In this document: piece by piece, positions 1 to 8,297 of the stretch
Numbering within the stretch: the first letter of the stretch is position 1
Layout of the letters: each line of letters opens with the position of its first letter
NCBI RefSeq assembly: GCF_030244015.1
Contig: NZ_JASSYX010000004.1
Location: 310,001 to 374,000 of the forward strand
DNA length: 64,000 bases
Reading direction: 5' to 3'
DNA from: Pedobacter ginsengisoli
GTDB taxonomy: Bacteria; Bacteroidota; Bacteroidia; Sphingobacteriales; Sphingobacteriaceae
Notes under the pieces: generated by a model
What the model saw: only the letters and a program-made list of their open reading frames with translations
What the model was told of the DNA's origin: nothing
The model's database searches: none
Translations under genes and position numbers: made by a program

Positions 1-2
1 CA

Positions 3-989
3 GCCAATCATAAACTGACCGGTACAGCATATGGCGGCGAACTGTTATACCACATCAATACAATTGACAACCCCAGCCAATGGATGCGCAGTATGCGCTT
101 AAAAAGCATTGACCTGGTGTTCAATTATAAGAACATGAGCGATATTAAGCTGGTGGATGACCCACGTGAAGGTTTATTTGGTGATTCCTACGCAGTACTT
201 GCCGGGCTGAATGTTTCGCTGTTTAAGCTTAACAAAACTGAGCTGTTATTCTCTCCGGCTTTTGGTGTCGGCTATGCGGCTAAGACTTTCTTTACAAATG
301 GGAATCCCCTGATTGGCAGCCATACCAATTTTACCTCCAGGGCGGGTTTAAAAATTGCGGCTCCACTAAGCCCGTCAACTCAGCTCACTGCCGGCATTGA
401 CATCCTTCATTATTCCAATGCCGCTGTAAGAGTTCCAAATAACGGGATGAACACTGCAAATGTTAGCCTTGGTATTGTACAATCCATTGGCAAAAATACT
501 GCGCCTGATTCCAATAAGGTAAGCAACTTTCAGCACGACAAACATAGTTTTGACATTGGTGTCAATATGGGAAGAAGAGGTGTTTATCAGAGTAAGGAAG
601 GTTATTTCCGTACCGGGCTTTATGCAGGTTACAACTTCCGGCTGAGTTCCATTCTTGCCTTAAGTTCGGGCGTAGACGCGGTGTATTATCATTCGGTATT
701 TGATCCTAACGATTTCAACAGGACCTATCAGTCTTTTGCTACGTCATATGAGCACTGGCGCATCGGTGCTGCTCTTGGCCCTGATATCTGGATGGGAAGA
801 TTGGCTCTGATGATGAAGTACGGTTATTATTTACATTACAACAGCTACCGTAACAATCATACCTACTGGACAGCTGGCATGAAGTACAATGTGCTGGATT
901 GGGCAGCTGTGCAGGCTAAGATATATATCCACAAAACGGAGGCAGATTTTGTCGGGTTTGGCTTCCTGTTTACGCCGTTAGGACATTAG
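3..989 (+). CDS. PagL-like acyloxyacyl hydrolase / lipid A deacylase family outer-membrane protein (5' end outside window)
   Basis: The reading frame is open from the first bases of the window, so the true start and signal peptide lie upstream. The N-terminal part has the His-x-Ser motif HYSNA (DNA about 408-420) followed by PNNGMN, which resembles the catalytic region of PagL lipid A 3-O-deacylases. The rest alternates short hydrophobic strands with aromatic residues, as in outer-membrane beta-barrels. The second half (from about 540) looks like another barrel module rather than a simple PagL tail, so it is longer than classical PagL. Predicted role: removal of an acyl chain from lipid A in the outer membrane. 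The family call rests on motif recognition only; a general porin-like barrel is the alternative. Confidence 0.6.
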   Translation, partial: ANHKLTGTAYGGELLYHINTIDNPSQWMRSMRLKSIDLVFNYKNMSDIKLVDDPREGLFGDSYAVLAGLNVSLFKLNKTELLFSPAFGVGYAAKTFFTNGNPLIGSHTNFTSRAGLKIAAPLSPSTQLTAGIDILHYSNAAVRVPNNGMNTANVSLGIVQSIGKNTAPDSNKVSNFQHDKHSFDIGVNMGRRGVYQSKEGYFRTGLYAGYNFRLSSILALSSGVDAVYYHSVFDPNDFNRTYQSFATSYEHWRIGAALGPDIWMGRLALMMKYGYYLHYNSYRNNHTYWTAGMKYNVLDWAAVQAKIYIHKTEADFVGFGFLFTPLGH

Positions 990-1035
990 GTTCAAACCGG
1001 GGGTTTTCTAATGTTTTAATTCTGAGAGATGACCA

Positions 1036-1890
1036 ATGCACAACCTTGAAACACTTTATCATAATTTAAGGGGATTACTTAAAGCCTATGCTTATCACAT
1101 CTGCGGTTCTGTTGACGAGGCAGAGGATGTGGTCCAAAACGTATTCCTTAAATTTTTGCAAACCGATCAGGAGAAAATTGCGGATCCGAAAGCTTATCTG
1201 ATCAGAATGGTTATCAATCATGCAATCAACCAGAAAAAGAAACTGAACTCCAGGAACCGCCTGCATTATCCGGGGGAGTGGCTGCCTGAACCTGTCGCCA
1301 CCGATCGCGCCGATGAGAAGCTCATTGCAGGGGAGATTTTGTCTTATTCGCTCATGGTTTTGCTGGAACGGCTCAACGCCAGACAAAGGGCGGTATTTCT
1401 TCTCAAAGAAGCCTTCGATTATGAACACAAGGAAATTTCTGAGTTACTCGGCATTACACCGGATCTGTCCAGGCAATTGCTCAGCAGGTCAAAAAAAATA
1501 CTGGGAACGGGCGGCAGTCTAATGAAAAGCAATATTCCGGAAGGTTTCATTGCTAAATACACCGACATTATCCGATCTGGCCGTACCGCAGAACTGGAAG
1601 CCTTGCTTACGGAAGATATCGCTTCGGTTTCTGACGGTGGCGGAAAGGCCGTTGCTGCGCTCAAGCCTGTCTTCGGGAAAAAAGCCGTTGCTGCATTGCT
1701 GACAGGTCTCCATAAGAAATTCAATACAATAAGCGAGATCACTGAGGGGAAGATCAACGGCGAACCTGCGTTGCTCTATTTCCAGGACAAAACGCTGATA
1801 AAGTGCCAGGTTTTATACCTTGTAAACGGAAGGATAAACAAAATCTATATCATAAGAAATCCGGATAAATTAAAATTAATAAAAAATTAA
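1036..1890 (+). CDS. ECF41-family RNA polymerase sigma factor with C-terminal SnoaL-like domain
   Basis: A 284-residue protein with sigma-70 region 2 (about 5-70), a linker, region 4 (about 100-155) and a C-terminal SnoaL/NTF2-like domain (about 165-284). Three signatures of group ECF41 are present: WLPEP in the linker (82-86), DGGGK (200-204) and NPDKL near the C-terminus (275-279). In this family the fused C-terminal domain modulates sigma activity in place of a separate anti-sigma factor. As in typical ECF41 loci, a carboxymuconolactone-decarboxylase-like gene lies next to it, and a matching promoter motif lies between the two genes. Start ATG 1036 places region 2 at the expected N-terminus. 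Confidence 0.9.
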   Translation: MHNLETLYHNLRGLLKAYAYHICGSVDEAEDVVQNVFLKFLQTDQEKIADPKAYLIRMVINHAINQKKKLNSRNRLHYPGEWLPEPVATDRADEKLIAGEILSYSLMVLLERLNARQRAVFLLKEAFDYEHKEISELLGITPDLSRQLLSRSKKILGTGGSLMKSNIPEGFIAKYTDIIRSGRTAELEALLTEDIASVSDGGGKAVAALKPVFGKKAVAALLTGLHKKFNTISEITEGKINGEPALLYFQDKTLIKCQVLYLVNGRINKIYIIRNPDKLKLIKN

Positions 1891-1898
1891 GACTGTGC

Positions 1899-1925
1899 TG
1901 TCACATCGGGGCCGCTGATCTTGTC
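1899..1925 (+). promoter_or_regulatory. Candidate ECF41-dependent promoter
   Basis: TGTCACA at 1899-1905 is followed after 16 nt by TGTC at 1922-1925, close to the TGTCACA (-35) and CGTC-like (-10) pattern known for ECF41 promoters. It lies between the sigma gene stop (1890) and the CMD gene ATG (1950), so it would drive the CMD gene separately from read-through. Confidence 0.6.
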
Positions 1926-1949
1926 TTGTCCATCATAAAAAATAAAAAT

Positions 1950-2405
1950 ATGGAAAGAATAAAAAACAGCGATCTGCCGGAAGGCTTAATAGAAGCCATG
2001 CGCCACGTACAGGCTTTCATCAATAATTCGGGACTGGACAAGATGCTGCTGGAACTGATGAGAACACGTGTTTCACAAATCAATGGCTGCGCTTATTGCC
2101 TGGACATGCATTCCAAACTGGCGATACATGCAGGAGAAACTGTGCAGCGGTTAATTTCGGTTTCGGCCTGGAGGGAAGCGCCCTATTACACAGCAAAAGA
2201 AAGGGCCGTCCTGGAGTATGCTGAAATACTGACCAGATTAGAAGAAGACAGTGACATCGACCTTATCCATGATAAGCTTTTGAAACACTTTACCAAAGGT
2301 GAAATTGCTCACTTAAGCCTGGCGATTGCTCAAATCAATTCCTGGAACCGGATCGTGAAGGCTACAGGCATTATACCAGGCAGTTTTCAGGTCCTGCGTG
2401 AATAA
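1950..2405 (+). CDS. Carboxymuconolactone decarboxylase / AhpD-like family protein
   Basis: A 151-residue alkylhydroperoxidase-like protein with the redox motif CAYCLDMH (CxxC followed by His) in its first third, typical of AhpD/CMD proteins with peroxidase or thiol-based antioxidant activity. ATG 1950 is preferred over the in-frame TTG at 1926, because the TTG lies within or just after the putative ECF41 -10 element and the AhpD-like sequence begins near MERIKNSDLPEG. It sits directly downstream of the ECF41 sigma gene; CMD-type proteins are the usual targets of ECF41 sigma factors. The natural substrate is unknown. Confidence 0.85.
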   Translation: MERIKNSDLPEGLIEAMRHVQAFINNSGLDKMLLELMRTRVSQINGCAYCLDMHSKLAIHAGETVQRLISVSAWREAPYYTAKERAVLEYAEILTRLEEDSDIDLIHDKLLKHFTKGEIAHLSLAIAQINSWNRIVKATGIIPGSFQVLRE

Positions 2406-2409
2406 AGGT

Positions 2410-3909
2410 TTATTTGAGAAGTTCTCCGGGATGGTTCTTTTCCGGCCACTCGTCTGAACGGAAAGGAATCGCCGGTAGGCCGTCAGCATTCTGCAGGTTG
2501 GTAACCGGATAGTTTGTAAAGGCATAGCGGACAGCAACGGGTTTCTTTACGCTGTCTGATATGACTTTAATCGTTTTGCCGTCTATAACTGCCCGGGCGT
2601 CATAAAAAATACCGTCACTACCAGCCAGGGTGAAAAAAGATGGTGCCTTAAGATCATTCGTACTGAGGCCCCTGGTAACGGTCTTCTCATCAAAGAAAAC
2701 TGTTACTTCTCTGCCTTTAATGGTAAAATGGTGGTAATGCGGACCGAGATAGGATACTGTATCTAATCCATAAGTACGGTTTAGCGCTGTCTTTGCCAAA
2801 CGGATGCCTAAAGGCCTTTTATTTTTAGGATGCAGGTCTTTTGCCTCCCCAACATCCATACTAACTACCATCGCCGTATTGTTTATTTCGGAGATTTTCT
2901 CCTGTGCTTCTCTGAAGAAAGCATAGTCATTTAGCGTCGGATCTTCTTTATCATAGAAGAACGGTGCTACCTGCACATAATAAAAGGGAAGATCGCCCTG
3001 GCCGAAGTTTTTACGCCAGCTTTTGATAAGGTTTTGTGTAGCTAGCGTATAAGCATATCTTTCTGAGCGGTTGCCTTCGCCCTGGTACCAGCAGAAACCT
3101 CTGACAGATAAATTGCTGAGCGGGTGGATCATGGCATTATACAGCAAAAACGGACGTGTCACTTTTTCAAAGCTAAAGCCGCCATCGATGACCTCTCTGG
3201 ACTTAGGACTATTTAAATAAGGATTCAGGTAGACAGAATCAAGTAATGGGTGGGCAGACAACACATCTTTTGGAACAAAAGCTTCCACTTTTGATGCGCC
3301 GATCCCGGAAAATATAATACCAACAGGGAGGTTCAGCCTTTCCTGAAGCAGTTTGCCGAAATAATATCCGACTGCAGTGAAGTTCTTCACGTTCTCAGGT
3401 GTGCAGGGCAGCCATCTCCCCCTGATATCCTGAATGGGTTCTGCACTGAAATTAAGCTCGGCGTTGAACACCCTGATGTTGGGATTATTGGCCGCCGGGA
3501 GTTCTGTGACTGTATTTTTATCTTCCGATAGTTTAAACTGCATATTGGACTGCCCACTGCAGACCCAGACTTCGCCAATGAGCAGATCTTCGAGGACGAC
3601 CTCAGCGTTATTGGTTTTTATAGTGATCTTATGTTTCGTAAAATTACCCGGTATTACCTGAGGTACATTTACGATTCCCAGGAAACTGCCATCCGCGGCA
3701 GCAGTAACCTGTATAGCAGTTGCCGCCCAGTCTGCTTTAATATTTACAACTGATCCGGCGGCAGCCCGGCCCCAAACTTTAAAAGGCTTATTTTGCTGCA
3801 CCACCATGTTACTTTGCAAGATATCAGCTACTTTAAGAGATGTCTGCCTGGCTATTCCCAGGTGGGTCGTAAAACAAAAGAAAAGCAGCAGGCAAATCGT
3901 CTTTTTCAT
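2410..3909 (-). CDS. Secreted sialate O-acetylesterase family protein (SGNH hydrolase)
   Basis: A 499-residue exported protein with an N-terminal hydrophobic signal (about 1-20). An N-terminal beta domain (starting ADILQSNMVVQQN) precedes the SGNH esterase fold. The nucleophile motif is CSGQSNM (Ser about 121), CWYQGEGN supplies oxyanion-hole residues, and DLHP near residue 365 gives the Asp/His pair. This arrangement is typical of sialate O-acetylesterases and related glycan O-acetyl esterases. It lies 8 nt downstream of a GH130-type gene, so both are probably co-transcribed and act on the same acetylated glycan in the periplasm or outside the cell. Substrate could equally be an acetylated hemicellulose; sialic acid specificity is not shown. 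Confidence 0.88.
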   Translation of the reverse strand: MKKTICLLLFFCFTTHLGIARQTSLKVADILQSNMVVQQNKPFKVWGRAAAGSVVNIKADWAATAIQVTAAADGSFLGIVNVPQVIPGNFTKHKITIKTNNAEVVLEDLLIGEVWVCSGQSNMQFKLSEDKNTVTELPAANNPNIRVFNAELNFSAEPIQDIRGRWLPCTPENVKNFTAVGYYFGKLLQERLNLPVGIIFSGIGASKVEAFVPKDVLSAHPLLDSVYLNPYLNSPKSREVIDGGFSFEKVTRPFLLYNAMIHPLSNLSVRGFCWYQGEGNRSERYAYTLATQNLIKSWRKNFGQGDLPFYYVQVAPFFYDKEDPTLNDYAFFREAQEKISEINNTAMVVSMDVGEAKDLHPKNKRPLGIRLAKTALNRTYGLDTVSYLGPHYHHFTIKGREVTVFFDEKTVTRGLSTNDLKAPSFFTLAGSDGIFYDARAVIDGKTIKVISDSVKKPVAVRYAFTNYPVTNLQNADGLPAIPFRSDEWPEKNHPGELLK

Positions 3910-3917
3910 GTTCGGCT

Positions 3918-5045
3918 TTATTTTTTTGGAGGATCATATACGGCTACAGCGACTCTTGAGTCAGCACAGCCATAATAAAGCATATATTTATTTTTGTAAT
4001 AAACCAATCCTTCTATAAATACGGTACCCGCAGGGTATTGCCCGCTTTTTTCAAATGGTGCTTCGGGAATCAAAAAAGGCTTGTCCAACCTTTCAATTAA
4101 TTTCGAAGGCTCTTCTGCACTAAAGAGCATCTGTCCGGCACAATACGAATTAGCGGTATAATTTTGATCACTATTTGTGCCTGATAAGTTCTTGCCATTG
4201 TACATCAGTACAATCCCTTTATCGGTAAGAATAGCCGGAGGGCCGCATTCAGTAAGACCGCTGTCAAAATATCCCTTACGTGGCGAAACCAGTTTCAGCA
4301 GCTCTCCTTTTTCGTTTAGCACCGGCGACCAGTCCACCAGGTTATCTGAAGTTGCTGCATACACATGGTGTTCCCCCCAGTAGATCCAGTACTTCCCTTT
4401 ATGTTTGGTAATGACGAGCTTGTTATTTTTAACCGTAGTCAGTATCGAAGCAGATTTGGAGGCAATGTTATGAAACTTGCCACTGTATGCATCCTGAAAT
4501 ATCGGTCCGTGCTTTTTCCAGTTTACCAGGTCCCTGGAAGTGGCCGATCCCAGCCTGGGTACTTTCTTATTCCATTGGGTATACAACATCAGGTAAGTAC
4601 CATCCTCGGTTACCGCTACGCGTGGGTCTTCACAGCCGCCAGTCCATTCAAACTCCTGCTGGTCGTCGACTGCGGGAAAAAGTACGGGTTTGCCTGTTCT
4701 TTTCATGGTGATCCCGTTGCTGCTTTTGGCAAGACCGATCCTGGAGGTACGGTGACCGATTGCCACGCCGGATTTATCCTCTGCCCTGTAAAGCACATAG
4801 ATCTTTCCATTTTTTACAGCAGCAGCGGGATTAAAGGTATCATTGCTTTCCCAGTCCACTGGCTTCTTCTGCATCGGATCGTAAAAACTTGTGGTAGAAT
4901 CAGGGGAAATGACGGGGTTGGCACTAGCGGGGCGCACAAATGGGCCTAAAGCCCAGGTCGGAAGTTTAGTAATCGGGGTCTGGGCCTGAGTTTGTATTTG
5001 AACAAACAGGAGTAGCCCTAATATGGCAAATAGTTTTTTCATCAA
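3918..5045 (-). CDS. Exported GH130-family glycosidase/phosphorylase
   Basis: A 375-residue protein with a signal peptide ending near QTQAQ. The five-bladed propeller signatures of GH130 are visible: FNPAAAV and LYRAED in the first third, then GGCEDPRV, and CGPPAIL in the second half. GH130 enzymes cleave beta-mannosides, either by phosphorolysis or hydrolysis. Classical phosphorylases are cytoplasmic, so the signal peptide favours a hydrolytic periplasmic enzyme. It is the first gene of a two-gene unit with the downstream esterase; no SusC/D genes adjoin it. Confidence 0.82.
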   Translation of the reverse strand: MMKKLFAILGLLLFVQIQTQAQTPITKLPTWALGPFVRPASANPVISPDSTTSFYDPMQKKPVDWESNDTFNPAAAVKNGKIYVLYRAEDKSGVAIGHRTSRIGLAKSSNGITMKRTGKPVLFPAVDDQQEFEWTGGCEDPRVAVTEDGTYLMLYTQWNKKVPRLGSATSRDLVNWKKHGPIFQDAYSGKFHNIASKSASILTTVKNNKLVITKHKGKYWIYWGEHHVYAATSDNLVDWSPVLNEKGELLKLVSPRKGYFDSGLTECGPPAILTDKGIVLMYNGKNLSGTNSDQNYTANSYCAGQMLFSAEEPSKLIERLDKPFLIPEAPFEKSGQYPAGTVFIEGLVYYKNKYMLYYGCADSRVAVAVYDPPKK

Positions 5046-5181
5046 TTCACATTTGGTTTCATTCAGTACATAAACATAAAAATATAAATCGATTCAGCGA
5101 AATGCGTTGTCAATGACGAAACAATCTCCGTTTGAAAATTGCTTCGTGCCTGGCAATGAAAGTTAGTTTAATAGGACAGCC

Positions 5182-5189
5182 TAACTTTG
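5182..5189 (+). promoter_or_regulatory. Candidate Bacteroidota -7 box for ggt
   Basis: TAACTTTG at 5182-5189 matches the TAnnTTTG -7 consensus of Bacteroidota primary sigma factors and lies 63 nt before the ggt ATG. No convincing TTG -33 element is seen at the usual spacing, so this is tentative. Confidence 0.35.
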
Positions 5190-5252
5190 GTAGAAATGGC
5201 CGTCAGTGAAGTCAGTGTTCAGTAAATGAAATAAAGTAATTATATTAAAGGC

Positions 5253-6935
5253 ATGAAATTTTTACAGCCTTTCGCTGTCCTACTGATAACTATTATCCCA
5301 GGCTGCGGCATCCATGCCCAGCCTCCACAGCAATTTGACCACGCCGCAGTAGTCAGCGCACATCCTGAGTCGACTAAAGTTGGTGTAGCAATCATGAAAC
5401 AAGGTGGCAATGCTATAGATGCCGCAGTAGCGGTCCAATTTGCACTTGCTGTTGTATACCCCAATGCCGGAAATATCGGCGGCGGAGGTTTCCTGGTTTA
5501 CAGGAGCGCCAAAGGGCTTACCAATGCTTTGGACTTCCGCGAAAAGGCGCCGGGAAAAGCTTTCAAAGATATGTACCTGGACAGTCAGGGAAATGCCATT
5601 GCAGAAAAAAGTGTATTTGGAGCGCTGGCTGCCGGGATACCCGGTACAGTTGACGGCATGATAAAAGCGCACGCGAAATATGGAAAGCTAAGCTGGATAA
5701 AAGACATACAACCCGCCATTGATCTCGCAGAACAGGGTTTCGCACTTACGGAACAGCAGGCCGGTGAGCTCAACCGAACAAGGACAATCTTTTTGAAATA
5801 CAACAGGAAACCCGTTGCTTACGTAAAAGACTCACTTTGGAAAACCGGAGATCTGCTCATACAACCAGAGCTTGCAGCTACTTTAAAACTGATCAGGGAT
5901 AAAGGGCGGGCAGGGTTTTATGAAGGTCAGGTTGCAAAAGCGATCATTCAAACAATGGAACACACTTCAGGAATCATCACCAAAGAGGATCTTAAAGCAT
6001 ATCAGGCCATTTGGCGGAAGCCGGTATCAGGGAAGTACAAAAACTACAATATAATTTCTATGCCACCCCCATCCAGCGGCGGCATCGCCTTATTAACCTT
6101 ATTGAAACAAGCAGACGAGTATCCTTTAAGCCGCTGGGGCTTTCAAAAAGATTCCACTGTACAGCTAATGGTCGAAGCAGAACGCAGGGCATATGCCGAC
6201 CGGGCCAGTTATCTGGGCGACCCTGATTTCTTTAATATTCCGCAAAAAGAACTGCTGGACACCAATTACATCACTAACCGGATCAAAGACATCGATTTCG
6301 CCAGAGCAACACCGAGTTCAGAGATCAAACCGGGAAGTATCCCCAATTATGAAAGCGAACAGACCACACATTTCTCCATTGTCGATAAGGAGGGAAATGC
6401 CGTCTCTGTAACCACGACACTCAACGGCTCTTACGGATCTTTTGTGGTGGCTGAGGGCGCTGGCTTTCTGCTCAACAACGAGATGGACGATTTTTCAGTA
6501 AAGCCCGGGTCGCCGAATATCTATGGGCTTATCGGTGGCGCAGCAAATGCAATTGTTCCCGGAAAAAGGATGTTGAGTTCGATGACACCTACCATTGTCG
6601 AACACAATGGAAAATTATTAATGGTCATCGGTACCCCCGGCGGCTCCACCATCATCACGTCAGTGTATCAAACGATTCTCAATGTGCTGGCTTTTGGTCA
6701 GGATATGCAGTCAGCGGTGACATCACCCAGGTTTCACCACCAGTGGCTGCCCGACGAAGTATATGTTGAAAATGGCGCAATTGATCAGGAAACCCGGGAC
6801 ACGCTAAGTGCAAAAGGTTATAAATTTGTATCAAGAGGCGGCATAGGCCGGGTAGACGCAATTTTGGTGAGGCCAAACGGCACACTTGAAACTGGTGCTG
6901 ATCCAAGAGGTGATGATACGGCCGGCGGATTTTAG
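5253..6935 (+). CDS. ggt: Gamma-glutamyltransferase
   Basis: A 560-residue member of the Ntn-hydrolase gamma-glutamyltransferase family, close to the usual length. A hydrophobic signal sequence ending around PGCGIHAQ indicates export. The autoprocessing site is visible as TTHFSIVD, with Thr371 the predicted N-terminal nucleophile of the small subunit. DFREKAP (Arg96) and LSSMTPTI (about 441-448) match substrate-binding motifs, and TPGGS (461-465) the oxyanion region. It hydrolyses or transfers the gamma-glutamyl group of glutathione and related peptides, normally in the periplasm. It appears monocistronic: the next gene converges on it with no spacing. PGC could be a lipobox but proline at -2 is atypical. 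Confidence 0.93.
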   Translation: MKFLQPFAVLLITIIPGCGIHAQPPQQFDHAAVVSAHPESTKVGVAIMKQGGNAIDAAVAVQFALAVVYPNAGNIGGGGFLVYRSAKGLTNALDFREKAPGKAFKDMYLDSQGNAIAEKSVFGALAAGIPGTVDGMIKAHAKYGKLSWIKDIQPAIDLAEQGFALTEQQAGELNRTRTIFLKYNRKPVAYVKDSLWKTGDLLIQPELAATLKLIRDKGRAGFYEGQVAKAIIQTMEHTSGIITKEDLKAYQAIWRKPVSGKYKNYNIISMPPPSSGGIALLTLLKQADEYPLSRWGFQKDSTVQLMVEAERRAYADRASYLGDPDFFNIPQKELLDTNYITNRIKDIDFARATPSSEIKPGSIPNYESEQTTHFSIVDKEGNAVSVTTTLNGSYGSFVVAEGAGFLLNNEMDDFSVKPGSPNIYGLIGGAANAIVPGKRMLSSMTPTIVEHNGKLLMVIGTPGGSTIITSVYQTILNVLAFGQDMQSAVTSPRFHHQWLPDEVYVENGAIDQETRDTLSAKGYKFVSRGGIGRVDAILVRPNGTLETGADPRGDDTAGGF

Positions 6936-7301
6936 CTAAGCCCCCGCAGACAACTGCATATCATCAAGGCCCCATCTCGCCATTTCATTCAGCACAGGGG
7001 TCAGCCTCTCGCCAGCCTCCGTCAGCCTGTAGCTCACGGACGGCGGCACAACGGGAAGTGCCGTCCTGATGATCAGGTTATCCTGCTGTAACTGTTTCAG
7101 GTGCTGGATCAGCATTTTTTCAGTAATCTCAGGGATAGCTCGTTTCAATTCATTATAACGTTTCGAACCAGACATCAGATGGTATAGGATGATCGGCTTC
7201 CAATGCCCCCCTATCTTATTCATTACATAACTTACAGGACAAGAAGAAACGGAAATCTGCTTGTTAAAATTACGGGTGGAGCTTTCTTTAATTGCTGTCA
7301 T
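6936..7301 (-). CDS. HxlR-family winged-helix transcriptional regulator
   Basis: A 121-residue protein with the HxlR domain across most of its length: CPVSYVMNKIGGHWKP, then YNELKRAIPEITEKMLIQHLK (recognition helix region) and a wing ending in SYRLTEAGERL. The early Cys (in SSCPVSYV) is the conserved position that serves as a redox or electrophile sensor in several HxlR/YodB members; sensing here is inference. The gene is divergent from an NmrA-type oxidoreductase, the common arrangement in which the regulator controls its neighbour. Its stop codon abuts the ggt stop at 6935. Confidence 0.9.
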   Translation of the reverse strand: MTAIKESSTRNFNKQISVSSCPVSYVMNKIGGHWKPIILYHLMSGSKRYNELKRAIPEITEKMLIQHLKQLQQDNLIIRTALPVVPPSVSYRLTEAGERLTPVLNEMARWGLDDMQLSAGA

Positions 7302-7321
7302 GACACATACTTTGGGGTAAG

Positions 7322-7337
7322 TACTTGTATAAAAGTA
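7322..7337. promoter_or_regulatory. Candidate HxlR-type operator
   Basis: A perfect inverted repeat TACTT-N6-AAGTA lies in the 78-nt divergent intergenic region between the HxlR gene (start 7301) and the NmrA-like gene (start 7380). It resembles TACT...AGTA boxes described for YodB-type HxlR regulators. Further AAGT/ACTT half-sites flank it. Confidence 0.45.
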
Positions 7338-7379
7338 AGTGCAAATATACCTTTGTTTCCGACAATTAAAAATAACATT

Positions 7380-8258
7380 ATGAAATTTACATTAACAGGG
7401 TCACTGGGAAACATCAGTAAACCATTGGCAGAAATACTAACCGCAGCAGGACATGAACTGACCATCATTACCAGCAGCGCAGAACGGGTAAAAGACATTG
7501 AAGCACTCGGGGCGAAAGCCGCAGTCGGTTCCATTACCGATGTTGCCTTCCTTACAGCAGTTTTCAGCGGTGCTGACGCCATTTACACTATGGTGCCTCC
7601 AAATTATGCACCGGGCGACTACAGAAAATATATGGCGGGAATCGGACAGAACTACGCGTCCGCAATAACCAAATCCGGCGTAAAACAAGTTGTTAACCTG
7701 AGCAGCATAGGTGCCCATCTTCCATCAGGAACAGGTCCCATTGCCGGAATTCATGACGTCGAGAACATATATAGCACACTAGGTGATGTTGCTGTAAAAC
7801 ATATCCGCGCAGCATTCTTTTACACTAATTTTTATGCCAATACAGACATGATCAAACATGCCGGCATTATCGGGGCAAACTACAGCGGGGACGATAAATT
7901 GATCATGGTCCATCCGGCAGACATCGCCGCAGCAATTGCGGAGGAAATTCAGAAGCCCATATCAGGAAAGACCATCAGGTACATCAGCAGTGATGAACGC
8001 AGGTTGAATGAAGTAGCCGCAGTACTTGGCGCAGCCATAGGGAAACCGGATCTTCCATGGGTAGAATTTAGTGATGACCAGGCATTAAACGGCATGATTG
8101 AAGGTCATCTTCCCGAAGACATCGCAAAAGTCTATGTAGAAATGGGCACAGCCATCAGAAGCAAAATACTGTGGGAAGACTATGAGGCCAGGAATGAGCA
8201 TCCGGCTGGAAAGATCAAACTTGAACAGTTTGCAGAGGAATTTGCTGCGGGCTTTTAA
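7380..8258 (+). CDS. NmrA-like NAD(P)-binding oxidoreductase
   Basis: A 292-residue atypical short-chain dehydrogenase. It starts with a Rossmann beta-alpha-beta motif, LTGSLGNISKPLAEIL, in which the last glycine of GxxGxxG is Ser. The segment AIYTMVPPNYAPGDY and the later VNLSSIGAH follow the NmrA/azoreductase-like pattern seen in quinone-responsive reductases. The frame is open upstream to 7203, but that extension overlaps the divergent HxlR gene and has no family similarity; ATG 7380 begins the Rossmann fold. Probably regulated by the adjacent HxlR protein; likely reduces or senses quinones or other electrophiles, by analogy. Confidence 0.85.
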   Translation: MKFTLTGSLGNISKPLAEILTAAGHELTIITSSAERVKDIEALGAKAAVGSITDVAFLTAVFSGADAIYTMVPPNYAPGDYRKYMAGIGQNYASAITKSGVKQVVNLSSIGAHLPSGTGPIAGIHDVENIYSTLGDVAVKHIRAAFFYTNFYANTDMIKHAGIIGANYSGDDKLIMVHPADIAAAIAEEIQKPISGKTIRYISSDERRLNEVAAVLGAAIGKPDLPWVEFSDDQALNGMIEGHLPEDIAKVYVEMGTAIRSKILWEDYEARNEHPAGKIKLEQFAEEFAAGF

Positions 8259-8265
8259 TTAAATG

Positions 8266-8295
8266 TTTGTATGGCCCTGTGCGGGGCCATACAAA
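8266..8295. terminator. Bidirectional hairpin terminator between convergent genes
   Basis: A perfect 12-bp stem (TTTGTATGGCCC at 8266-8277 and its complement at 8284-8295) with a 6-nt loop lies between the NmrA-like stop (8258) and the FecR-like stop (8298). It probably terminates both convergent transcripts. Confidence 0.8.
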
Positions 8296-8297
8296 TG

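Noticed and set aside
4365..4949. A 194-codon frame opposite the GH130 gene
   Set aside because: The GH130 frame has clear motifs and signal peptide. The opposite frame has no domain.
7203..7379. N-terminal extension of the NmrA-like gene
   Set aside because: It overlaps the divergent HxlR gene and encodes no Rossmann sequence; the fold starts at ATG 7380.
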